Of a DNA stretch of 64,000 nt, positions 8,911-20,573 are shown in pieces. Origin of the DNA: Setoptus koraiensis (lineage: Eukaryota; Arthropoda); the NCBI GenBank assembly GCA_048013815.1, contig CM106586.1, forward strand, positions 15,438,001 through 15,502,000. Direction: 5' to 3'. The notes beneath the pieces are model-generated. The model saw nothing but the letters and a program-made list of their open reading frames with translations, searched no databases and was not told the DNA's origin. Each line of letters begins with the position of its first letter. The first letter of the stretch is position 1. Position numbers and translations under genes: made by a program.

Positions 8911-11900
8911 TAATTACAATAATAATAATTATCTAGTAGTTGGCAGAGTATATATAAATATATGTGTGTATGTGATGAATAAATAATAATATTAGTAATA
9001 ATAGCGGTGATAATATATATATATATACAAATAATAGTAATATAAATATACAAATGGATATTTATATATTTATATGAATATAATACATAGATAATAATAC
9101 AACAAAACAAAACACGATTTGAGAGTCGCGTTTTTGCTCGACACAAAAAGAATTGCAACAACGTGTTCGCAAAGAACGAGAGAAAATGTCAAAACGAAGG
9201 CCAGTAAATAAAACACATGACATGAAGTGACGCACATGCTCTGTTGGGCTTTTCATCTATGAAAAAGAAGTATTTGATTGTGTTGCATTGTTGTTGCATA
9301 TTGTTGTCTGGTAAACTCACTGTTGTTTGTTTGCTCGCTTGAACTTGTCCCGCTCTAACGGACTGGTTAATTAGTTAATTAGATGAGATTGCTGATTGAC
9401 TTTGTGAATTGGCGTTCCTAGACTTGAATGAATCACTGTTCGTTTATATTTTGTGAATATTGTTCAATTATCGCCGTCTGTGTGTTGTGTTTGCCAGTTT
9501 TGGTCCACTAGCCAACTATATCTGTGAGCGATAACAAGAAGTCACTTGTAGCAACTAAAAATGGTCCCTTGCCGCTAAACAGACACTTGTACCAACACAC
9601 TTGACTTGTTGTTGTTGTTGTTGATGTTGATGTCGTTGATGATGTTGTTGTCTGTTGGTTGGTTGGTATAATTCGCTGGTATCACTTATGTCACAAAATT
9701 CATTGGCAATTCATTTAGTGCGGTCAGGTTACAAGCCACCACTGTTGTTGTCGATGTGTCTCAGGCGCATCAAGGTAATTCACACAAATTACATAACTCT
9801 CTCAACTTATAACTTACAACTTATGAATTTTTGCTTGTTACTTACTGTAATGAGTATATGATTTATGTTTCGCATTGGAGGAAACGCACCTCGTCTTGCG
9901 TGTTCGTCTTGTACGCAGGCTAACTATTCAAGTCTAGGGGGAACAAGGTTATCTCACAAATTATATAACTCTTATCTTACAACTATCTTATGACTAATAA
10001 CTCTGAGCTTTAAAAATTTTTGCTTGTTATTTGCAATGAGTATATGATTTATACATGTATTTCTTATCAGAGAGGAAACGCACCTCGTCTTGCATGTTTG
10101 TCTTGTGTGTGTTGGCTAACTTTTCAAGTCTAACTCGATCCATTTCTAGCCTTCTCAATGGCCGTCCCGTTTAAACAGTATCACGGCCTTATTTAGAGGC
10201 CATAGTAGCAGCTTTGATACTAGTCCATTTGTTATAGTCCATTGGATTTATGGAGAGTAAAATTAGAACGATGATTAAAATAACATGGCGCGCTACATTT
10301 AGAAGATGGATGACTATCAGGTCTCGTGGAATCGCTTGTTTCCAACTACTATCCCAGTATTGCTATGATATCCAGCTCAAACACAACAGTACATGGATGT
10401 GCCAGATCAACTCTCTCGCTCTCCCTTGTACTGTCTACTGACCGGTTAGCTACTTCAACCATTACACTGATATTAGGTATATGTTTATCGAAAGCTCAAA
10501 TGAGTTGCGTTAAATACTCAAACTCAGGTGTTCCTCATTATACTATAGCGATGATGCTAGTGTTGTAGTTGTTGCTGATGTTGCTGCTGGCCAATTGATG
10601 TTAATGTGAACAGTGTGGTTCTTGATAGTTATAGTTTAATAAGGATGATGCTCGTCAGCATCATCATAATCTTTAAATGCAGTCTAAAGTCCGTTAACCA
10701 ACCAAAGTTAAGTTTGTTGGTGCCGGCCAACGAAACAACACTCGCTAACTTATTAATGAGATTCAGTATTGGTGAGAGAAGAAGAAAAAGAAAAAAGCAT
10801 ATTTATACAGGTCAAACACAAATCAACAACAACAAGAAACCCTGATGCAATCAACTAAGTATAAGGTCAATCTCTTTCTCTACCACTACATAGAATTCCT
10901 AGATAGTTTAACGTCTAACAGCTATCTCAACATCTATTCGCCTCTTGTTGTTGCATGATGATTGTTGATGCTAGCACAATGCCATCCAAGCCATACATGT
11001 AAACTGTTAAACCAAATAAAATTAATCGAAATACTCGATAGCGAAACTAGCTGCTCATTTCATTCATTGAAAGGATTCATTTCAACTTCTCTCCTACGCC
11101 ACTGACTTCTTCTACTTATGCAGTTTATAATAGCGCTATTAATGTTGAGTATTGAGCTCAACAAGCCATTTAGACCGGCCAACATGTACATGAATAGATA
11201 GATAGATTAGCTTTGGCTTGAAGTGAATATACCGATGTGATGAAGCACAATCGAAAACTACTCATTCTTTCAGGCTCTTGACATCAATATTCATTAAAGC
11301 ACCAACTTTAATAGTTCTCCTCTGACATTGAGCTCAAACAGGCAGCCATACCATGAACATTGGGCATTTTATCGATTCCACTTCTCCCTAACCTAGTTGT
11401 GATAACTGACCAGCAGCAAAATTACCTTTCAAAACACATACCAAAGACTAAAATTATTATACCGATCCATGGGCCGTCGTTGTCTCATGAAGAAAGTTTC
11501 TCTGGCTACCACCCTCTACTATCCAACATAGACAGTATATCGCTTGAGCTCGGCTATATTGAATAGACACTCATACGGTTCTGTTACTCCACTAGACATG
11601 CAGTCTAGAATTCACAAGGCAGGGAAAATGTCTCACCTACTGTTTGCAAGGATCAAATTACGGATATTCAAGTCATATTTCTAGGGAGGCCACTCTGAAA
11701 CGCAAGAATGGTCCGTTATGGCAGCTTGGTGACATTTGTGCATCCAAATTGCGACCCAAATTAGACAACGTCAACCACGTTGCATAATAGCTCTGTTGAC
11801 CCGACAATTCGGGTTGCTTCGATCTGTTACATCTTTGACTGGCGTGAAAAGAGAATCTTGGTCTTGTTTTCGCCACTTGTCGGCAAGCCAAATGAATATC

Positions 11901-12777
11901 TATCATACAATTGATTGGAGAATAACTTTTTGCGAAGCGTGCAATTCATCATAAGCTATTGGTTATGAAAAGCCAGAAATTGCTGATACATCGAGCTACC
12001 CAACAGATACTCCAGAAAGGGACGAGTTAAATCTTTCCAAAACTATGCCACACTAAATGTAGTTGCGAGAGTTTTGTTTGGTTCAAGATGTAATTAGTAA
12101 CGCTAGGCCGTTCCGATACGTTGCCTCACAATCACCTCACAGTTACATTCGCAAACATATTCATCCGTGGATGGATCTCTTGCATCCTCCAGCCAGCGTG
12201 ATGCATCCACACACACGAATAAATTGACTCACTTGATCTCTCTAAACATCTCAACAGTTAGTTGCAGCCCTTTCTCACCCGCGTCCAATTAAGCCTGTGA
12301 ACACTGTTAGGCCGATGGAAAATTTTCGATCAGAGCGACCCCTTCCGGGAGTGAAAAGTAATAGCTCTGCTTTAGTAGGTGGTGCGACACGCACAAAGCT
12401 AAAAGTGTGTACAATGTGAGCAGACGGTGCCGCCGCCATTATCAGCCAGTACCACAACACTTATCATCAATAAATATTACTTTATCATATATTTTATTTA
12501 TATAAATATCACTAATATTATTATAACATAAATTAACGTATATTTTTTAGATGATATTCGGAGACTACAACACTGTCCTTCAATTGAGCTAACAACGTTA
12601 TATTATTACTGTTATCAATAGGTCCCTACTATCATTATATTTCTAGATTAAGCGCTCGAATCATCGGCTCACATGTAAATATTCATACTCATTTCGTACA
12701 TAACCGGATTTATATATATATATATTCAAATATATATATAGATATATTTATCACTACTGATATATGCATTCAACACC
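8911..12777. other. Gene-poor stretch of 3.9 kb
   Basis: No conserved protein was recognised. The part next to FPPS (8911-9300) is very AT-rich and probably promoter. There is a GTT-rich microsatellite at about 9609-9650 and a two-copy tandem repeat at 9772-10131. One weak exon-like frame on plus lies at 12259-12419, after a ctcaacag acceptor: about 53 codons, ending in a stop, starting LVAALSHPRPIK. I could not connect it to any upstream exon or family. Confidence 0.5.
9772..10131 (+). repeat. Two-copy tandem duplication, unit about 175-187 bp
   Basis: Unit 1 (9772-9944) and unit 2 (9945-10131) share the same order of blocks: aaggt(a/t)atc/ttcaca, aaatta(c/t)ataactc, tttttgcttgtta, aatgagtatatgattta, ggaaacgcacctcgtcttgc and ttcaagtcta. 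The central block is the best conserved. The units are diverged by many substitutions and small indels, so the duplication is not recent. No coding potential is seen. Confidence 0.85.
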
Positions 12778-13923
12778 ATGATGGATTATGCATCATCATC
12801 CACATCATCGTCCTCTATGAAACAAGTGCCCATAGTTTGCTCAGGCCACACCAGGCCCGTGGTCGATTTAGCCTTCAGTAAGGTCACCGCAAATGATACG
12901 TTCTATTTAATATCAGCTTGTAAAGACGGCAAACCCATTCTGAGACAAGGAGACACCGGTGATTGGATTGGTACCTTTGAGGGACATAAGGGTGCCGTCT
13001 GGGGTGTATCACTTACAGATGACGCCACTAGAGCCGCTACCGGAGCGGCGGATTTTTGTGCGAAAATTTGGAGTACCTACAATGGTGAAGAGATTCATTC
13101 CTTTCCATGTAAACATATTGTTAGATCGGTCAACTTCAGCTCCAAGCAAAACAATTTATTAGTTGCGGGTAATGAAAAACTTTCAAAAATTTATGATCTC
13201 AATAGCTACGACGCCCCACCAACTGAATTTTATGGACATATGGGCTCCATACGACATGCGCTATTCTACGACCAAGACAAACGATTTGTCACTGCATCAG
13301 AGGACAAGACAGTCAGATTTTGGGATGTAGCCTCCAAAACAGAGATCAAACGTGTTGAATTTCAACAGACTCCCGTCAGTATGGAAGTGTCAGACAATAG
13401 AATTGTATTAACTATTTGCTATGGTAATAAGATATCATTTTGGAGTTTAATTACCATGGAAAAGATCAAAGAGTTCGAAATGCCAACCCAGGTTTTATCT
13501 GCCTCAATACATCCAGATAATCTAGTTTTTATCTGTGGTGGCGAAGACTTTAAAATGTATAAATGTGATTATTTGACTGGAGCCGAGCTAGGTAAGTCCA
13601 AGATACGAACAGTGTACGTCAAGCGCTCCTGTATTTTACAAGCAATCATCATACAACTCATTGATTTCATTCTTTTTTCTTTATTTTACATAGAATCATT
13701 CAAGGGTCACTTTGGTCCTGTGCACTCTGTAAGATTTTCTCCGAATGGTGAATTGTATGCTAGCGGTAGCGAAGATGGTACTGTTAGATTGTGGCAAACT
13801 GTAGTGGGCAAAACGTATGGCTTGTGGAAGTTGGTATCACCCAACGAAACTAATCTTTCTCACCCTACTAATGGTAATAGTAACGATAACAATGGAATTT
13901 CAATTTGCGATAACTACTTGTGA
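12778..13923 (+). CDS. STRAP: STRAP: serine-threonine kinase receptor-associated / SMN-complex WD40 protein
   Basis: The spliced frame is 12778-13591 joined to 13694-13923, 347 residues (vertebrate STRAP about 350). It is a WD40 propeller: GHTRPVVDLAFS, GHKGAVWGVSL and GHMGSIRHALFY start blades, followed by ASEDKTVRFWD and ASGSEDGTVRLWQ ends. The protein is known to bind TGF-beta receptors and to belong to the SMN complex (as UNRIP) in cytoplasmic snRNP assembly. The intron falls just before the last blade (ELG/E SFKGHFGPVHSVRFSP) and is needed to restore blade spacing. An N-terminal serine-rich extension of about 14 residues precedes the conserved start (KQVPIVCSGHTRPV). The gene stands alone, with an AT-rich upstream region. 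Confidence 0.93.
   Translation: MMDYASSSTSSSSMKQVPIVCSGHTRPVVDLAFSKVTANDTFYLISACKDGKPILRQGDTGDWIGTFEGHKGAVWGVSLTDDATRAATGAADFCAKIWSTYNGEEIHSFPCKHIVRSVNFSSKQNNLLVAGNEKLSKIYDLNSYDAPPTEFYGHMGSIRHALFYDQDKRFVTASEDKTVRFWDVASKTEIKRVEFQQTPVSMEVSDNRIVLTICYGNKISFWSLITMEKIKEFEMPTQVLSASIHPDNLVFICGGEDFKMYKCDYLTGAELGKSKIRTVYVKRSCILQAIIIQLIDFILFSLFYIESFKGHFGPVHSVRFSPNGELYASGSEDGTVRLWQTVVGKTYGLWKLVSPNETNLSHPTNGNSNDNNGISICDNYL
13592..13693 (+). other. Stop-free, 3n intron of STRAP
   Basis: 102-bp GT-AG intron (GTAAGT donor after GAGCTAG; acceptor ttttacatAG before AATCATTC). The length is a multiple of three with no in-frame stop, so the unspliced message would read through with a 34-residue hydrophobic insert in the last WD40 blade. 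Homology to STRAP is continuous only if it is removed. Confidence 0.85.
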
Positions 13924-14624
13924 CCTTCTAAATAATGATATCAACAAAATGTATAAATTGTTACATATAGTGAATTGTCTAATATGTCTAAAAAGGTATG
14001 TGCAAGAAATGTAACTAAACTAAGATTAAGATTCCTGAACTTGTTCAGTTTTCCTCTCTGAACAAGGAAAGGTGCGCGCCAACTTCCTGTTTTTCTCGCC
14101 AGAATCCGATACTAGCCTTGGTGAAAACGGTGTATTGGAGGGCGCCATGGAGAAATGTATCTATGAGCTTTCATGGCACTCACTATTTATGCCACTTAAT
14201 ATCACCATACTCATATTCCTTGAGATAGCTCAGACATGGCACGATATCGTCCGAGAAAAAATAAGGTTGAGACAAGATTTATATATTTTGTTTTTGTATT
14301 TTAATAATAAATTGTAGTACAAACAAAAAAACAGCTTATCCAGTATTTCAATTTTCGAAGCAAGGATAAATTCCAAGATCAAGTCAGAATAGAAGATTGA
14401 GTGTCATATGATACAAACGGATGCATCAAAAAGCAGCCCGCTCAACAAAACCTAGGCTACCATCTTTACCGAGACCAAAATTAAGTTCGGCTGAAAAACA
14501 GGAAATCGCTATGTTAATTTGGCTGTTGCACATAATTGGATAGCATTTATTAGCTACATTAATGTTTGCCAAACAGAAAGAAAATAGCATCATAAAATAG
14601 ATGTGAACGTTAAAGATGGAACCT
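13924..14624. other. Intergenic; no supported gene
   Basis: STRAP 3' flank and the unique sequence bordering the left arm of the inverted duplication. Short open frames here (for example 14072-14317 plus) have no recognisable domain. Confidence 0.55.
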
Positions 14625-14797
14625 CGATAAATTAAGTCAATATACTTGCAGATTAGTCAATAAGGTATCTCTGTGTCTTCTTATTTATTGTAACCATGGT
14701 GCATTTATCGTTAGTTATTGGCACCTAGCGAGAGCGAGGGAGAGAGAGAGGGAGAGGGAGAGATGACTTTAAGTTGCGACGTTGTACAAATACTTAC

Positions 14798-14995
14798 CTC
14801 ATGATTGGAGGGCGATCGATTTGTGCATTCTAGGGCGATTTCCGAAAGACTGAGGCTGTTTCTCTCCACCAAGGCCAAACGATAATTGAGCGAGGTATAT
14901 TCGAGCGCTGTTCCGCGACCAATACCTGAACCGGCACCGGTTATAAGGACCACTTTGGAGATAGTGGCGTCGTCGCTTCCATCATTAGGTAACAT
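14798..14995 (-). pseudogene. Orphan first exon of a short-chain dehydrogenase (left-arm copy)
   Basis: Identical to exon 1 of the complete SDR at 22627-22824: 66 codons with the Rossmann motif TGAGSGIG, ending in a GTAAGT donor. The duplication stops inside the following intron, and no exon 2 lies further left before STRAP, so this copy cannot encode the catalytic half. It still has the upstream region of the intact gene and could be transcribed. An unspliced transcript would give only a 94-residue nucleotide-binding stub. Confidence 0.85.
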
Positions 14996-16230
14996 ATTGG
15001 ACCAGAGTAGTAGCTATATGAACGAAGAACAATTTATTCTAGCTGGTCGTTTCGATCGAGTTGGTCTGTTCAGTGGCTTTTCGACACGAAAAAATATCGA
15101 CCCAGATATACATGCAGCCTCGTTATTATATTGTCGACGACAATGGCAACTGCTATCAGATGTTACAATTATGGCACGATCGACTTAATCCTTTAAATGC
15201 GAGCTTGCCATGTAGTTGCACCATGAACTTAACTGCATATAACTGGAACGAGAAACGCTGACGTTGTCATACAACAAAAGGGAGAGTTTGTGGATTCTGT
15301 TTGTGAATTCTGTCGCCATGTTGGCAGCAGCCATGTGCGACTTGTATTTTCGAATCAGAAAGTGATTACACCCGTGACATTGTCTGTTTTGGGCCATTTG
15401 TTAGCAACACAATTTTTCCAAAGTCGAACAAGAGGTCAACAATTGATTGGACAGGTATGGCAAGATAGTTGCGATTGGCAATCATCAAAAACTCTAGACA
15501 ACTTGTCACCGACACTTAACTAAGTTAACTTTGTTTTCTGGTGTGTTTAACTTGAAAAACGCGCCAAGATTCAACAATAACGCATGCGTTACATAATAGA
15601 ATAATGCCATAATGATGATCGGCGTAAATCCAGTTGGTGGTCTGTGGATAGACAGTTGCTTCGATGGTTGCCAGTCGCAATATTCACAGTGCTTGGCTGC
15701 GCTGCATGATGCACTAACACACTGTCTCGCGAGTCGCGATTCGCGAACAATGAATGAACATCACTGTAGCACCCAGACTGCGGTGAAAGTCGTTCAATTG
15801 CAACACTTTTACGCATGGCGCCAAAATTTGAAAAATGCACTATCAATACTGTAAATCACAATGGATATTTACGTGTGAAGGGGGGCGAGAGCCTGCTCAA
15901 ATTGATGCATTCTCACTGATTCTGCCCCGTGCGCATGAATTTCGCCACTTTACGACTTTCACTGTAGCTTTTCAACAGTACGGTTTTGTAAGGGCAAATG
16001 TTCAATTCGCATACCATTGTAGATAGAATGTCCATGGCACAATCGATGGCTTTGCTACACCAAACAAATTACTACCATCTAAGTCACCTAGATCAACACA
16101 GTCACAATTCGTTTATTCGCTATATTGAATCACGGGAAATTTTAGGCAGAATTAACATTATTATTAATTAATTAATTAACAAACTAAATATCAGCGACAA
16201 AATAATACTTACCAAACCAAAAATAGAATC

Positions 16231-16710
16231 ATGAGTGCTGCTGATTTTGAAACAGGACCCATTTATGGACCATTCTTTGGCGTGATGGGCGCCGCATCAG
16301 CTGTCATATTCTCTTCATTGGGCGCAGCATATGGAACTGCCAAATCTGGTTCTGGTATTGCCGCTATGGCCGTTATGAGGCCAGAATTAGTGAATCAATC
16401 GATCATTCCTGTAGTCATGGCCGGTATCATTGCCATCTATGGTCTCGTGGTAGCTGCAGTCATCGCCAACAATATCAAACCACCACCGGAATATAAATTG
16501 TATCAAGGATTTCTACATTTAGGAGCCGGTTTATCAGTGGGTCTCTCAGGATTGGCAGCCGGATTTGCCATTGGTGTTGTGGGTGACGCCGGCGTTAGAG
16601 GTATAGCCCAGCAGCCTAGGTTATTTGTTGGTATGATTTTAATATTGATCTTTGCCGAAGTTCTAGGACTGTACGGTCTGATTGTGGCTCTGATTCTTAC
16701 CACTCATTAG
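16231..16710 (+). CDS. ATP6V0C: V-ATPase 16-kDa proteolipid subunit c (left copy)
   Basis: 159 residues in one exon, the normal length of animal V0 subunit c (Vha16). It forms the rotating c ring that carries protons across endosomal, lysosomal and apical membranes. Two tandem proteolipid halves give four membrane segments: residues about 12-32, 53-76, 92-115 and 130-155. The essential proton-binding glutamate lies in helix 4 ([16 protein letters not shown]). [13 protein letters not shown] and GIRGIAQQP-like motifs (here GVRGIAQQP) are the expected helix ends. The start is the first ATG of the frame, and the upstream 60 bases are AT-rich. The protein is identical to the copy at 20911-21390. 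Signals aaaataaaaatg near 16991 could serve as poly(A) sites. Confidence 0.97.
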   Translation: MSAADFETGPIYGPFFGVMGAASAVIFSSLGAAYGTAKSGSGIAAMAVMRPELVNQSIIPVVMAGIIAIYGLVVAAVIANNIKPPPEYKLYQGFLHLGAGLSVGLSGLAAGFAIGVVGDAGVRGIAQQPRLFVGMILILIFAEVLGLYGLIVALILTTH

Positions 16711-17036
16711 TTGTTGGCCATACTCATGTACAACCACCGCCACATTCTTAGATCACATTTATATATAAATATATTATTATTACTATTATTGTGAGTATCA
16801 ATTAAACATGTACAACAATAACAACAATGTCAACAACTACAGATATACATACATACATAGTATTATTTGGTTGAAAACCCGAACTAAGTCTTTATTATGA
16901 TTTTTGCCACAAGCGAGAGGAGGGAGGCGCAAGATCTTTTAAATGAAGGAAAGAGCTGCCCCATCATACTACTAATAGCCCAGAACTTATACAAAATAAA
17001 AATGTACTATTTGCATCTTCTTTGAAACCAAATCTA

Positions 17037-17042
17037 TTTATT
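17037..17042 (-). terminator. GAPDH polyadenylation signal (AATAAA on minus)
   Basis: TTTATT on plus, 54 bases beyond the GAPDH stop. It overlaps the inner edge of the left arm, so the same UTR stretch reappears at 20574-20600. Confidence 0.6.
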
Positions 17043-17095
17043 TTTTAGTTACTCAACAACATCTTTAAAGAAACAACCTACGTGAATACACCCGT

Positions 17096-18118
<1,023 letters not shown>

Positions 18119-18172
18119 TTATTTATTGAGTTATAAGTACTATCGTTGTTAATAATCAATAGTATATGAAAG

Positions 18173-18789
18173 ATTCTATTTTTGGTGTGGTAAGTATTAT
18201 TTTGTCGCTAAGATTTAGTTAACTAATTTATTAATATCGATTTTAACCAAAATTTCCTGTGACTCAATGTAACGAATAGACGAATGTTGATCTAGGTGAC
18301 TTACGTGATTTACGTCTACTATGGTATGAGAATCTAACATTTGCCCTTACACAACAGCGCTGTTAAAAGGCTGCAGTGAAAGTCGTGAAGTGGCGAGATT
18401 CATGCGCAAGGGGCAGAATCATTGCGAATGCACCGAATTGACTGGACTCACGCCCCCCTCCACACGTAAATATCCATTGTGATTCACAGTATTAATAGTG
18501 CTTTTTTCAAACTTAGGCGCCATGCGTGAAAGGGTTGCTGTAATAGGACGACTTGCACCGCAGTCTGGGTGCCACAGTGATGTTCATTCATTGTTCGCGA
18601 ATCGCGTGAGAGTGTTAGTGCATCATGCAGCGCAGCCAAGCACTGTGAATACTGCGACTGTCGAGGCAACTGTCTATCCACAGACCACCAACTGGATTTA
18701 CGCCGATCATCATTATGGCAAATTCTATTATGTAACGCATGCGTTATTGTTGAATCTTGGCGCGTGTTTCAAGTTAAACACACCAGAAA
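18173..18789 (-). repeat. Older third copy of the V-ATPase c upstream region, serving as GAPDH promoter region
   Basis: Matches 21392-22086 of the right arm in the same orientation, and the left arm inverted. The 5'-UTR-like block attctatttttggt and aagtattattttgtcgct is followed by gatctaggtgactta, catttgccctta, cacgtaaatatccattgtga, the gcgccatgcg block, and tgttcattcattgttcgcgaatcgc. It has many substitutions and several indels, so it is clearly older than the arm-to-arm duplication. It begins about 60 bases before the GAPDH ATG. Confidence 0.85.
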
Positions 18790-20163
18790 TGTTAGGGCTT
18801 CGTACCTAAAGTGTTTTACTCAAGTTTCATGTACTGTGTGCGTTTTTTCCAATACGGATCCTCGAAGTTGATTTTGAGCCCACCAGAAGCGCGCCAAGCT
18901 CGTAGTGTTACATTGACTTTTTATTTATTTTGATTCTACGAAGCAGGTTACGTGTTTCTCATGCTGAGGTGGCGCCTCGGCAGTTCATACTATTGTGGGC
19001 ACTCCTGCAGATAAACAGTCCGCAACACTTGCCGGAACTGTATATAGAAATCCAAGTGCGACGCCCTGGCGGAATGATCGGATAGATCGGATAAAGGGAT
19101 ACAATGTAATGATGCATTTATACTCGAAGAACTTCGATAAAGATCCGCTGGCAGAACAACAGGAAGACAGATCTTCTTTGTCTTCATTGTAACAAAACTG
19201 GCCTCATCGAACAAAACCTCTCCAAGGAGGTAACCCTTTCTACGCACGACATCAATTCCAACAAAACCTCACACTAGATTGGCTATTTAGACTACAGTCA
19301 GTTGGAAGGTTTCTCGCCCTTGAATGAGGTTTACCTTGCCAGAATGATGATGCACCATGAACCGAAGATAGGCACGTGTTCAACAGGTTGACAACGCTGC
19401 AAAGCACATCGTAATCCAATGCGATTCTGCGCTAAATAAGACGCTTTTAGTTTTACCTTTATCGTAATGATCTTCGCAACTTTTTGAATCGACTCCTCTT
19501 CTGAGGCCCTACGAGACATCATATAGAAGTTTAATGGAAGTGCCGCTCCACCTGACCACTTCGCCCAACCGCAAGCAATTTTTTGAGCCGATTTCTAGGT
19601 TGATCTACCGGACGGAGTATATTTTTTATTTTTTTATTTTCTGGTCGGCAGCGCCAAAACGTACAACATAAGGAAATCTAACAAGTAAGCATTGAACAAA
19701 AGGTAGTTTGCGAGGAATGTACAAGATACGTGCGTTATACCTATGGTAGAACAAAAGCGCGGTCAACTCCGGTTTGCCGGCTGGAACCAAAGACATCTGT
19801 AACCATTCTTGTAGCCGTCGTTTGAATTTTCCAGTCCCAAATTCAACATCCTTGTATAATGAGATCTACAGTTGTATCCAATACCAGAAATGATGAAGAG
19901 AGTAATAAATATAACTCAATTCGCAAAGGAGGCTTCTATTGGCAGCTCATATCGATAGAAGGGAGCCTCTAATCAAACAGTAAAAGGGTTACACGCACCC
20001 ATCTCACCACTGCCCGCGGCATTACATTGTGAGTGGTGAAGTTAGCAAAGATCGGATGAAGGCATCAAAAATATGCTATATAGAATGATAAAATGAGAAT
20101 ATATAGAATATATAGTTAGCGCGCAGCGCTTGACCTGAGGAAAATGTGCTATCTCCTAACATT
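18788..20163. mobile_element. Putative degenerate DNA transposon with 9-bp terminal inverted repeats
   Basis: Alignment of the third repeat copy with the right arm is interrupted exactly here: 18789 corresponds to 22086, and 20164 resumes at 22085. The 1376-bp insert starts aatgttagg (18788-18796) and ends cctaacatt (20155-20163), a perfect 9-bp inverted repeat. The size suits a Tc1/mariner-like element, but I recognise no DDE transposase. Only eroded open segments exist on minus (18990-19247, 19331-19522, and an ATG-less stretch around 19650-19860 containing KFKRRLQEWLQ). No target-site duplication is clear. It could instead be a composite insertion. Confidence 0.45.
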
Positions 20164-20330
20164 AAACAAAGTTCAGTCGAGGTTAAAGATTTTGTCGAGT
20201 TTCCGATAGTTCAAATTGGGAAATATCTTGCCATACCTGTCCGGTCAATTGTTGACCACTTGCTCGACTTTGGGAAAAAAGTTTGTATTTGTTGTAAGCA
20301 GTTGGATCAGAAGAGACAGTGTCGTTGTCT
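20164..20330 (-). repeat. Continuation of the older third repeat copy beyond the insertion
   Basis: Matches right-arm 22085-22250: aaacaaagtt, the tatcttgccatacctgtcc block, caattgttgacc, and ttgctcgactttgg against ttgttcgactttgg. Together with 18173-18789 it reconstructs one ancestral repeat split by the 1.4-kb insert. Confidence 0.75.
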
Positions 20331-20403
20331 GTTGGGTGTACAAAATAATCGGGCTCGCCTCTGTCAATTACTCTTTGAACTGAAAGGGGCACTTTGGTAG
20401 TGA

Positions 20404-20573
<170 letters not shown>

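Larger units (their letters stand above)
14625..17047 (+). repeat. Left arm of a large inverted duplication
   Basis: This stretch is nearly identical, in reverse complement, to 20574-23003. The outer edge lies in the SDR intron (tttatcg at about 14625 against about 23003). The inner edge lies in the GAPDH 3' UTR (aaaaaataaatag, 17047 against 20574). All reading frames I compared through the arms translate identically except for a few indels: a CT-rich microsatellite length difference near 14730-14765 and one extra C in the right arm near 22225. This implies identity of about 99% and a recent event. It contains an SDR first exon, its bidirectional upstream region and a V-ATPase c gene. Confidence 0.92.

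Noticed and set aside
12259-12419. Exon-like plus frame of about 53 codons after a ctcaacag acceptor
   Set aside because: No upstream exon, no family and no way to set the frame; mentioned in the gene-poor entry only.
15589-16026. Short frames duplicated in both arms (also at 21595-22032)
   Set aside because: Conserved only because the arms are near-identical; they lie in V-ATPase/SDR upstream DNA and have no signal peptide or domain.
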